Shown piece after piece: positions 54,387 through 64,000 of a stretch of 64,000 bases of DNA. The notes below the pieces were generated by a model. It searched no databases. It was given only the letters and a program-made list of their open reading frames with translations, and was not told the origin of the DNA. The first letter of the stretch is position 1. Each line of letters opens with the position of its first letter. Made by a program: the position numbers and the translations under genes. The stretch lies in contig NW_019091466.1 of the NCBI RefSeq assembly GCF_001949145.1, forward strand, positions 2,279 to 66,278, in the 5' to 3' direction. This stretch comes from Acanthaster planci (taxonomy: Eukaryota; Echinodermata; Asteroidea; Valvatida; Acanthasteridae).

Positions 54387-57000
54387 TACGCTTCTCTATT
54401 TCAAAATTCAAATACCAAACCTTCGATGCACCTGGATGTCCAGTACACTATGAATGATGTACAATGTAGGCCTAGAACTTTTGTACTTGTCTACATATGT
54501 ACATGTACACAGTGAATGCACCATTTTTTGCTTGCAGTGCTCGCGCCTTGTAAGCTTTAAAAAGTTACCAGACCAGTATTCCCTTCTTAAGTGTTCAGAA
54601 CTGGATACCAGCCTACTGCATCGGTTGTGATCAATGGTAGGCCAACAGGTGGCGGTATTTAACTTTGTTGTCGAGTTCCGATTTTTTTTACAAGATAGGG
54701 CGCACCCCGTCATTAAATTTCTAGTGACACCAGTGATAAATTCCTATACTTCAAAATTCTTTGAAAAATACTCACAACTATAACAGATGATAAGGCCGTG
54801 CGAAAAATTATGTTCGACATAATTGTCCCCTTACATTTACCTTCAATTTTAGTGGGTTGAACTTTTGAGAAATTCTCACCCAAAGCAAACCACCCCTAAA
54901 ATGAAGGAAATTTCCCTGCCCAGAGAAGTAGCCATTTTGAAAATGCATCCCTCTGCGAAACGGCTATATAGTGCCAGTTTTGGACCCGATTGCATCAAAA
55001 TTGCTCAGAACTGGAATTCCTAAGTCTCGGCCAGAGTGTCAGTGCAGTATTTCTTTAATTCTCCAATTCCATGACTCTCTAGTCTAGAAAATCTTGACTG
55101 TATATCTTTTTTAAAATTTCTTTTGTGTGAGTGTGGCCTATTTACAGGGGTGAGCCCTTTAATAACCTGGATAGCGACCCCACCCCAAAATAAAAAAGAC
55201 AACCAAACCCTCGTAACAAATTATTTTATTCGAGGTGTTGATGACCCGGGTTAAAGAATCAACTTGAGTCACAATTGATCAGCTTGATTTGTGTCCCTGG
55301 GTATTAAACTGACTCGACTGCAGTCAAGTCATTGAGAATTTCAAGTTACTCGCAGTAATTACTGTAAAACGTTGCGAATTTAGTAAAAAAAAATAATGCA
55401 CAACCTAAAATCAGGGAAGACCTCAAATGTAATACCATCCCCGGCTGGTTCATTGCACACGTTGCATTTGACCGTTGGTCTTACACTCACAATGGTGCTC
55501 AAATGTCAGTGACTTTAACCGAGTTGTAACAAGTCACTAATTTTTGTAAGCCGATCGTTGAAATATAGTGACTTGAGTCGAGTGGGGTCTTTGATTAGGA
55601 CCAACATCGAGTTGAGTGAGTCGAGTCAAGTATTTAGTTCGAGTCAATTCAAGTCACAAATAATTATTTGGACACAATTGGACAAATTAAGGTAAGAGAG
55701 AAAGTCATTTGGGGCAATTTTAAATTTACCTCTAGGTTTCTCTGTGGCCTCACCGCATCTTACGCTTGATTATAAAACACGACATACACATTATAAACTG
55801 GCACTACATTTTTTCGCAAAGTTTGATGGGGGCTCGAGTCTTATTAATTTTCACTCGGGGCTAAAGTCGAGTTGAATCATTTGCTCGCGGTGACCCGAAT
55901 TGAGTCAATTACCCGTCGGGACTCAAGTCGATTTGAGTCGCCAAAAGTTGTGACTCGCATCGGACTCAATTCGAGTCAGAGATTCGAGTCATTACAACTC
56001 TGGACATTAATTGATTTATTACTCATAAATTTTGACCCGACACATCCTGATCACGCATGATTAAAGTCGCCGTGAGATAAGGTTCGCCTACTCGTCAAAA
56101 CGCTGTTTTTGTTGATACCATTGTATGCACGCTGTAAGATTATTATACCGCATTACTGAGTGCATGTACAGGAGGTGTTAAGATTTCTGATCGACATTCC
56201 GACACCACACCTGCAAAAGCCTCCTCCTTTCGCCGCGTGGTGACGGTCGCGTCCTAGCGTCCCAATACCCTCACCATCGTATCTCTAATAGTACTCTCCT
56301 AATTTTTCAAGAAAAGTGGCGCCTTCAGTGTTACTTTTTGTATTATTGGTTGAGGTCACAGCTAGGGCCACTAAAGTGACCTTAGCGATCAGGTGTCTGC
56401 CGATCCGTCAATCTTGTGGGTGCAGACCACTAATTCAAGTGAGAATTTCTGGCCAGCTCATTAGTATTAAAAGTATTTCTTCTTTTGAAGAAGGAGATTG
56501 TTTGGCCCCAAAAATGTTGAGATTGTGTAAATCGCTGACAGGATGAACTCCCTGGGTCTTTGAGCTTTCATATGAGAGCAGAATGGCTAGAAACTACGGT
56601 TGAAAAATGGTCCTGCGTGCCCTAGAAAGTTGAGGGTTGCCACTTGAGAAATGGCTGCAATCAGACTTCGGAAAAATCTCTTTTTGGGGGGTGATTTTGT
56701 TTTGTAGGAATAATTAAAAATGTAATTGGTTAACCCACAAATATTGAAACTGAAAGATTAATGAGCAGACAAGAACTTCATTTGTGTTTCAGAAATTTCA
56801 GAGATGTTGGCGTGCATGTTATTGGACCCTGAACAGTGCTGATTTAACACTATTTCCAATGGGGCTTGAATTAGTGGACTGTTCCCTTGTTTTGGGCTAA
56901 GGCAAGGAGGTCGCCTAATACATGTACATGTAGGTTTTTGACTGCAATCTCAGATGCTCAAGTGACGCAGGGATTTCCCGTGGGACAACACTAGGGGTGG
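54387..57000. other. 5' flank of DENND6, no gene recognised
   Basis: Starts with the DENND6 promoter/5'UTR side. 55230-56005 is GAGTC-rich repeat. 56200-56550 is locally GC-richer, with a 76-codon frame lacking an ATG start. No protein family recognised in any frame. Confidence 0.6.
55230..56005. repeat. GAGTC/GAGTTGAGTC-rich repeat tract
   Basis: Scattered irregular copies of GAGTCGAGTCAAGT and ACTCGAGTC-like words, ending TTCGAGTCATTACAACTCTG, the same closing word as at 35860-35880. Noncoding. Confidence 0.6.
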
Positions 57001-58030
57001 GTGGAATGCTGCGGTGAGCACTCACTTTGCCAGACCGCTCCACGTTGCCAATTAGCCTCAAAATGCTGATGGACGGGCGTAGGAGCACCCGCTCTTACAT
57101 AAACTTCGTCGTAATCGTGGTGGTACTTATGGATGCTAAGAGTGAAGCGTTGACAGGACCGGTGGTCGGCATCGAGGCAGCAATTGGTTAACTCTGGAGG
57201 GGGGCAATGTTTCAGTCGCCGCCGTAGGGAAGAACGGGAAGGACGCAGGTGTCGATGCGGAGCAACAAAATCAGGATGCGGATTTTGATGGTTATGCAGA
57301 TCTTGCCGCTACGCCACACCGGGTGAATTCATCGAATTCATCGTTGGAGGGACTGGTTATCTCTAGATCCGATGAGCAGTCATTTTGATATTTTTGAGAC
57401 AAGGTAGATGAATTCGACATCCGAGGCTTTGACCCACTTAGAGTTGATGTTGATTGCCCTTGTGGTTTGCGGTATAGGAAGTCGGACAGGGGCTGAACTT
57501 TTGCCTTCCTCCAGCTGAGGGTGATTCTAACCCGCTACCGGAGCTTCCCGTGCAAAGTCTCAGCTAAGATGTCCAGCAGAATAGCGAGGAGCACAACATT
57601 GTCTGCATAACGGCAGGGGTCGGTGAACTACATGTAGAAGTGGTAACCGTCACCGAGAACAAAGTAACGCTCCACCAGACAGTTCAATCATGGAGGTAGA
57701 ATTCTATAGTCGACTGCGACATTTAAGAGGCTTGGTGCAGCAGCACAGTCCTCCCTATTTCCTAATAAGTGGTTAGGGGGATCCGATAATGCTGCCTTCA
57801 GCTGGTACCCTGCAGAAGGGGCGGGAATAGAGGTCCTGCAGGATGCAGGTGTATTTAAATTAAGAGGGGCTCCGGTACCTTGGCGAAGGAGCCAAAGGGC
57901 GTCTCTATGCAAGAAATCGAAGGGGGCAGCCTTTGGACTCGGTGTAAGCTGTGTACAGCGATACGCCTCCACGGTGCGATGACTCCCTGCGCGAGGGTAC
58001 AGTCTTTGGTTGAGCATCAGTGACGCGAGT
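57000..58030 (-). pseudogene. Degraded LINE reverse transcriptase copy
   Basis: Read on the - strand: FDFLHRDALWLLRQGTGAP matches FDSLDGRALWLFLQGIDIPP of the better copy at 59530-62330; further on, REDCAAAPSLLNVAVDYRI matches LRQGCVAAPNLFNVAIDYCL; then a catalytic-box remnant YADN at 57598-57609 where YADD is expected. Several frame breaks. The portion below about 57500 is only presumed to be LINE 3' sequence. Confidence 0.65.
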
Positions 58031-58942
58031 AGATGTGAAAGCATCGTAAGGGGATGTCCATAAAGAACGCACAGGGGGGGTGCTGTTGCGTACACCATGC
58101 GTAGGGAGGGGGAGTTTAAGTACCGCACGCAAACCGACATTTGCTTTTACTTAATGAATCTCCATCACATCAATACATTTTCTCATACACGTTAATACCA
58201 GAATTAGCTTTTTTTGCGTCAAAAACCATTCAAACACAGTGTTCTCGACCGTCCACCGCACCAATTATCCTCCCGTGCCAACGCCCATACAAACTGCAAT
58301 ATTACTCATGACACGAAGACTGGCAGCGTCTTCCAGAAACGTACAGGTGACCTCATCCGTGCGGCAGTATCACATTGTAGCTAAAAATGTATACAACCCT
58401 GCAACATTCCCACGGTTTAGTAAAAGTCAACGACTGATGATTATTTGGCTTTACCTGAGCATGTTTTAATACGACATCGTTTTTCTAAGGTGCAAAACGG
58501 TAATATTTTCCCTTGTTTTATTTAAACCTATGGTGCAAAGTAATTACGTGCATAAGAGTAAAAAAGTCACTAGGATCATTTTTCTTTTATTCAGCACCTT
58601 TTTTTAAGCTGCCAGGTGAATATTTTCCAGACCTGTGAATCAAGAAATACCGATATAAAAACCCATTATTACTTTGGTAATTTATTTCAGAATTAGGAAG
58701 CGACGTGCGAATAACAGTACTACAGTAAATGTACAATGTACTGTGACATTTAGTGATGCTAAAGCAAAGTACCCTGATAATTCAATACTTGTGGAATGCG
58801 TATGCGGGAAGGGGGGGAGCGCCACTGTGTACACCATGCGTGCAGGGGGGGGGGCTGAAAAGTCGGCATTTCGTGTGTACGTATTTTTATGTACGTGTTT
58901 GGGGTGTGTTGTGTACACAATGCGTTAGTTGCATTTCACTTT

Positions 58943-59263
58943 TAAGGCACCTATCCATCTTCCCGTCAACACTTGCGCGAAGTGTTGCATATCCGTCAGA
59001 ATCGCTCATGGGCGATTCTGACGGCCAAACGCAACGCACACGTACGTGTGTTATTATGTTGATGGAGTGGATTTTTGGGTCTGTGAAAGGGAAACGCATG
59101 AACGCATCGTGTATACGGGACGAAAAACGTACATAATATGGAAAGGCGCCTAATCGACTCATTAACATAACACACGTGTGCGTCAAAATTGCACCGGGAG
59201 CGATTTTTACGGATGTGTAACGCCTCGCGCAAGTGTTCTCGGGCAGGTGGAGAGGCGCCTTTA
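58943..59263. mobile_element. Long foldback element (about 320 bp)
   Basis: The first half is the imperfect reverse complement of the second: TAAGGCACCTATCCATCTTC against, inverted, TAAAGGCGCCTCTCCACCTG; both arms contain AACACTTGCGCGA and ATCCGT. A near-perfect 24-bp palindrome around CAGAATCGCTCATGGGCGAT lies in the left arm. Open frames here on both strands come from the symmetry. Lies between the two LINE copies. Confidence 0.8.
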
Positions 59264-59802
59264 GCATGATAATCATTAAGTTTTGCTTTCAGTTAAGGTT
59301 GCTGAAATAGGCTGAAACATTCTCGTGCATAAGAGTACATTCCGTTGGTTAAAATACACGGTGTCTTCTACACAATAGTTCTACTTACTAAACGAGAAAA
59401 TCTCAAATTCCCCCCCTTAGAAATTACTAAAACTAAAACTGAAAGCGTGCATGGCCACTATGTGACCGTTGCAGCCAAGCTCCGGAGCCTGTCTCGACCC
59501 AGCGCTGTATTTAGCAATGTCTCTAACTAGCCATGGGTATAGGTAGTAACCTGGACGACCAGGTTGCCCATGGACGCCCGCGAGGGTGTAGCCAGCCAGT
59601 TGGGGGGGGGGGCTTGAGGCACCCCCAGCATATACGTCTAGCAGGGACGTCTTGAGGAAGGCCAGCAACATATCCCAGGAGCTGCAGCCTGCTATGCCTC
59701 ACTCGAGTGAACAAAGGGACTGCCCACGTACGTCCGTGCTTGCCGGCGGCTGAGGCAGATAGTCCGAAAAGGACTGAACCTTGGTCTTTGCCCAGCTTAT
59801 TG

Positions 59803-60282
59803 TCAGGCCAAGAGGGGCAGCCTCGACGGCCATGGTCTGAAAAACTTGCACTGCACAATCTGGGCCAGCTCAACAAGCAGCCCAACATCATCTGCATAGG
59901 AGAGGTCCGTGATAGTGCCATGGTAGTCCACATCCACACCTGCCGAAACCTCCAATCTCCTGTTCAAACAATAGTCAATTGCCACGTTGAAGAGGTTCGG
60001 TGCTGCTACACATCCCTGACGCAAACCGACTATTGTGGAGAAGGGCGCAGATATAGATGAACCTTCCGTAACGAAAACGCTGGTGTTGGTGTGCAGAGCT
60101 CTTAAGAGGCATAGCAGTTTTGGAGGAATATCAATTCCCTGAAGAAATAGCCATAATGCTCGTCCATCCAGAGAATCGAAGGTGCTTTTCACGTCCACAT
60201 AAGCAGCTGTAAGAGGACGGTGGAACTCTCGGCGTTGCTCAACCAGTAACGTAAAACAGGAATGCAATCTGTGGTGGAGCAA
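59803..60282 (-). pseudogene. LINE reverse transcriptase core fragment
   Basis: 159-codon frame covering palm motifs: AAYVDVKSTFDSLDGRALW (motif A, first catalytic Asp at the DV or FD positions), LRQGCVAAPNLFNV (motif B) and LSYADDVGLL (motif C). Upstream fingers (SYRPITML) are in another frame. Confidence 0.75.
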
Positions 60283-61455
60283 GATGGGGTAAAACCAGCT
60301 TCTTGAGGCTCGCGCTTCTCCAAGAGGAGAGGAAGAATCCGCTGGTGGATGACCCGTGTGACAACTTTTCTTGGACTGACAGCATGGTGATGGGCCTGTA
60401 GCTCAAGGGCTGACGGCGGTTACCTTTGTTTTTATACAGGGAAACGATGATTCCATCGCGCCATGACTCAGGAACAGCCCCAGACTCACTGACTATACCG
60501 TGAGACCGGAGTGATGGCAGCCTCGAGTATCTCGGCTATGGCATCATCGGGTCCGGCGCCTTTCCATTGAGAAACGTCTGGACCACAGATGCAATCTCCT
60601 CCGCGGTTGGCGGATCATTGTAGATGGTAGGATCTGGCATATATACCAGGATCTGCGAAGGCCTGCGGACGGACATCAGCAGGGGGTGAGGGTTTGTTAA
60701 GAGTTGCAGAATAGTGTTCGTTCCAGCGCTGCAATTTGGACTGGGTGTCGGTCAGGAGCGAACCATCTGTCGCAAGCAGAGGGGAACAGAACTTTTTGTC
60801 ATCGCTGTACAGTGAGCGGATGTATCTAAAGGCTGCTCTGCATGATGTTCTGGTGCGTGACAGCGCTTTGCGCTTTGAGCCAGTTTATTCTTCCAGATTT
60901 CTTTATCCAGTCGTATGCTATATCGTCTTTCCCGACACATGTCTCGGTAGGCATCCAGCCGTCTGTCAAGCCTTGCTTTACGACATTCGTCCACTAGCTG
61001 AAGAGACCGGTCAGAGATCCATGGCTTGCGGCGAGCAGGCTGTCCAGCAACCTCAGTGGCACTAGATGTAAGGCCCGACTGAACAAAATTCCAGGAGGCC
61101 TCTATGTCAGTGCATGGTCAGTGTGTGGAGGACCCTCAGCCAGTTTTTGCGTGACAGTCTGACCAAACAGGATTGCATTTCTAGCTAAGCCGTCTTTGCC
61201 ATAGCGCAGTCGCTTTGGTGCAGCTGAAATGTGACGACGAAGCTTTACCCGGATAGTGGCCTGCACAGGGCGATCGTCAGTACGGCCAAACTTGGCATTG
61301 CGATAAACCCGGAAATCCGTGAGAGTTTTCCAGGATATGGTCAGTGGTCTTCCTGGTGATCATCAAAGTACCAGGTGAGCTGATGGATGAACTTGTGTGA
61401 GAACAAGGGCCAAGCAATACGGACGTCTGCGGCTGCAGATAATCCCAGGAGTCTA

Positions 61456-61860
61456 TTAAGCCGTTGTCATTCGCCGCTCCAGCAGGGTGCGGTCCCAGGA
61501 TACTCCTGAAGCCAGTCGGTTTGCGCCAACAGTCGCGTTGAAATCACCCAGCACAACGGTAACACCATGCTTGGAGATCCGCTGCAGCTCATGTTGTACG
61601 CAGTCAGTGTCATCAGCTATCTCAGTTATGGCATAACAGCAGACAACGGAGACAAAGCCGCAGGTGTGACGCAGTCTGGCGTAAATAAGCTGAGGGCCCA
61701 ATGGTTTCCAGGTGACCAAAGAAGCAGCCACCCGGTGGTGGAGGGCGATCGCGACACCCTGAACGTGCAGTAAACTGAGGCCACTCCAGAGCAGCATGTA
61801 CTTCCCAGCGTCGGTCTCTCCTAAATCCAGCCATCGAACCTCCTGAAGGCCTGCTGCCAC
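61456..61860 (-). pseudogene. LINE AP-endonuclease domain fragment
   Basis: 134-codon open frame. It has the Glu motif region LQEVRW near its start and GDFNA (Asp/Asn catalytic loop) near residues 110-115; the N-terminal part of the domain and the C-terminal SDH motif are not in this frame. Confidence 0.7.
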
Positions 61861-62339
61861 GATGTTCAGGCGCTGCTCAGAAGGGACAGGTGTCCAGGAC
61901 CATTCAAGGTCAGGATGTTCAAGGAAACAAATCGATGGAAGTGGCGGAAGATGTCAGTGCTCCGACTGCCAGTAGGTGCATCGGTGTCAACCCGCCCGTT
62001 AGTGTTTAGGGAGGCCACGTCATCGGGTCCTGAGGCAGACAAGAGCGCAGGGGTAGAAACAGAGGTTATGGAGTATGGTGCCGTAACCAGAAGAAAGGTT
62101 CATTTGGAGGGGTTGTTGGCCCAAAGCAGACTAGACAGGCGGAGGGACTTCCTCCAACTTGCCTCCCGAGAGACCCTTAGTTGTATTTCGTCTAGCCCCT
62201 ACCCGTTAACCTGTCCGGCTTGGGGGACCTGCCAAGGGTATAAGACCCCCACCGGCATAGCTTGCAGGGTCAAAGGGCATACAAGATCCCTCACCACGAA
62301 AGACGCAACTCATAAGGGACGTGGATATTGATGTGATGA

Positions 62340-63700
62340 AAAAAAATTTAAAAAAACGAACATTTCCAATTTTTGGCAAACAGAGTTACAATTTTCTGAA
62401 GTCAGGCAGAGATTTGATTGTGACATTAACGGCTGTCTTACCGTCTCAGAAGTCTTAAAAGTAAATGGTCACTGTTGGAATTGAACTTACTGCAGAAGCC
62501 AACTTTACACGTCTCGAAATTTAGACATCTCAATTTTGGAATTAATTGTTAATTGTTCTTGCCATAGTAAATTATCCATTGGACTGGAACACTTTCGAAT
62601 CCCCAAAGTAGTATAGATTTTGCAAAATTACTAGCAGTTGCGACAACCATTTTCAAAATTTCTGCTGGCAGAAGTTTGGATTAAGTTTGCAGTTTCCATT
62701 TTATTTTTTTTCTTCTCTTGGTTCACCGCACATTTCTGCTATTTCAGATTAAATGTCAATTTCACACGCCGTAATTTACGACACGCCTCGATCGCGTTGA
62801 GCTTGTCGTCTAGCTCTTTGCGCGCGTAGGCCTACTTTGTCCTCTCGACGGCAAGACAGGACGCCGCGACGAGAGGAAACAATGAGAACCGTGTCGCCAA
62901 GAACGTACTTTGAAATGTAGCGTTCCTGTTAGTTATGCGGTGATACGGTACGCACGATGGATTTGTCCGTTTTGTTTGTTTCCCCGTATACAGTTCCATA
63001 TTCTGTATAGCACTCCTCTGACAGCATTACAGTATTCGATTATACCATTCAGGTCTATGATTATACATACGCATTGTAATAAACGTTCCGAAAACGAAGA
63101 GGGGAAGTTGCTCTCCAGTCGTCGTTTGAATCACTCCCAGCGCTGTGGCGTAGCTAGGATTTTACGGGGGGTGCAAAGAGGGCGCCAGCATCTTATGGGG
63201 GGACCAGCTTTCAGTGGTGTGGTTTTGTTAAATATCAATTCGCCCGTGTTTTTTGGGGGGCGGGGCCACCGGGATTTTTTTGGGCGAGGGTACGTGCCCC
63301 CAGGCCCTCCCCTGCAGCGATCAATCTTGCACCGGTAGTCACGTATGCCTAAAATTATGTTACCCTGTGTAGGTGCATTGGCTATCTATTGAGTATGGAT
63401 GGATGAACAATGGAACGCCGCTCAAAGTCAGACAAAACTTTTGGGCTGTTTCCTGTAGTATCCCATGGAACTGTTTAATATATAGCTCCATGAGTATACC
63501 CAGCAAGATATGGGACAGAGGGGTACCCCCCTTTCATATCCAATCCCTATACACACTCTAGACTATTGTTACCTAACACATCCCCCTAGATGTCTGTGAA
63601 GAACTCCTGAAAGGCGATCGATTATTGACCAACACAAAGGTGTGTGTGTGTGGGGGGGTTCACTCCGTCCCATAATTTTGCTTCATAATGTCCTGTAAAG
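62340..63700. other. Gene-free stretch with a GGCGTAGCTAGG repeat end
   Basis: No supported coding. 62780-62900 is CpG-rich. At 63147 GGCGTAGCTAGGATTTTACG starts a G-rich segment running to CCCCAGGCCCTCCCCTGCAG (about 63319), a layout typical of a widespread short inverted-repeat element. TG-rich run at 63640-63652. Confidence 0.5.
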
Positions 63701-63703
63701 TCG

Positions 63704-64000
63704 TCAGCCGTAGAGTCTGTTGTTGGAAGTACATGTACTTTTGAACGTGAGTCGCGCTGTGCCCCCATTTAATGAGCCAAATGACAGTCGTATACTGGCT
63801 TCCACTTTGTAATGTACAGCCAGCTGTTGCATAAATTCCCCACTAGCCGGATCTATGTTACACACCTGCACGCGCATCCCTGGGGGAAGGGGTTGTGGAA
63901 ATGAATTCTCACCTTTTGGTTTTATCAATGAGACATATATAACATCAGCTAACCGCTGATGGTGTAGCTCATTTTTTTCTTTTTTTTTAAAAGCTTGACC
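63704..64000 (-). CDS. Unassigned open frame running off the right edge
   Basis: On the - strand the frame is open from the window edge to a TGA at 63704 (about 98 codons), reading ELHHQRLADVIYVSLIKPKG, then PPGMRVQVCNIDPASGEFMQ and LSFGSLNGGTARLTF. No ATG in frame and no family recognised. The upstream part (63970-64000) is poly-A/lysine-rich. It could be a 3' exon of a gene beyond the edge, a transposon piece, or chance. Confidence 0.3.
   Translation of the reverse strand, partial: GQAFKKKEKNELHHQRLADVIYVSLIKPKGENSFPQPLPPGMRVQVCNIDPASGEFMQQLAVHYKVEASIRLSFGSLNGGTARLTFKSTCTSNNRLYG

Larger units (their letters stand above)
59530..62330 (-). mobile_element. Broken non-LTR retrotransposon (LINE) with AP endonuclease and reverse transcriptase
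   Basis: LINEs nick the target with the endonuclease and prime reverse transcription there. On the - strand: a 5' region (62330-61900) with TTAACGGGTAGGGGCTAGAC, an endonuclease part (61860-61456: LQEVRWLDLGETDAG, LGDFNATVG), then reverse transcriptase pieces SGAVPESWRDGIIVSLYKNK, SYRPITMLSV, FDSLDGRALWLF, LRQGCVAAPNLFNVAID and the catalytic box YADD (59887-59898), and finally WAKTKVQSF. Stops and frameshifts between blocks show it is inactive. The 'LQEVRW' opening resembles RTE-like clades, but I cannot assign the clade. Limits are approximate. Confidence 0.8.

Noticed and set aside
56316-56546. 76-codon + frame in GC-richer DNA upstream of DENND6
   Set aside because: It begins at GTG, not ATG, has no splice or family support, and the composition alone is not evidence of a gene.
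58887-59276. 129-codon - frame and its mirror + frame
   Set aside because: They are the two readings of the foldback element and resemble each other only through DNA symmetry.
1-64000. CRISPR arrays, operons, bacterial-type systems
   Set aside because: Tandem repeats here lack regular unique spacers, and the intron-rich genes show a metazoan nuclear genome.

Overview
The window is nuclear DNA from a multicellular animal. Two conserved genes are broken into many short exons with GT..AG introns. The rest is intronic and intergenic sequence full of foldback elements, SINEs, retrotransposon relics and (ACATGT)n-type microsatellites. The repeat style (many TACATGTA and TAGGCCTA words, a SINE carrying a 'CCTTGGGCAAG' motif, DIRS-type and LINE relics) suggests a marine invertebrate, perhaps a deuterostome such as an echinoderm, hemichordate or cephalochordate. 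The species is not determinable by reading alone.

Layout. TSR1, the 40S-subunit maturation factor, occupies 659-24198 on the + strand. I reconstruct 22 coding exons giving about 822 aa, with every splice phase consistent and a normal start and stop. A 5.6 kb gene-free interval follows (24199-29786). DENND6, a DENN-domain Rab exchange factor, occupies 29787-54386 on the - strand. I reconstruct 15 coding exons giving about 590 aa, complete, including two very small exons of 39 and 43 nt. The two genes converge tail to tail. I see no functional link between them beyond both being housekeeping genes: one acts in ribosome assembly, the other in endosomal Rab activation. Beyond the DENND6 start (54387-64000) lies repeat-dominated DNA. 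It holds a broken LINE with endonuclease and reverse transcriptase segments (59530-62330, - strand), a second more degraded copy (about 57000-58030), a long foldback element between them, and an unassigned open frame running off the right edge.

Mobile DNA in the introns. A DIRS-order (tyrosine-recombinase) retrotransposon relic lies antisense in a DENND6 intron. Two neighbouring foldback MITEs each carry a 4-bp target duplication. A roughly 1.9 kb foldback element built of GATC-rich repeats surrounds an assembly gap. Several other inverted-repeat elements occur in both genes. Assembly gaps are at 10895-11076 and 45317-45846. I found no evidence of an undescribed multi-gene system; the most notable items are the inverted-repeat families and a perfect hairpin just upstream of TSR1.
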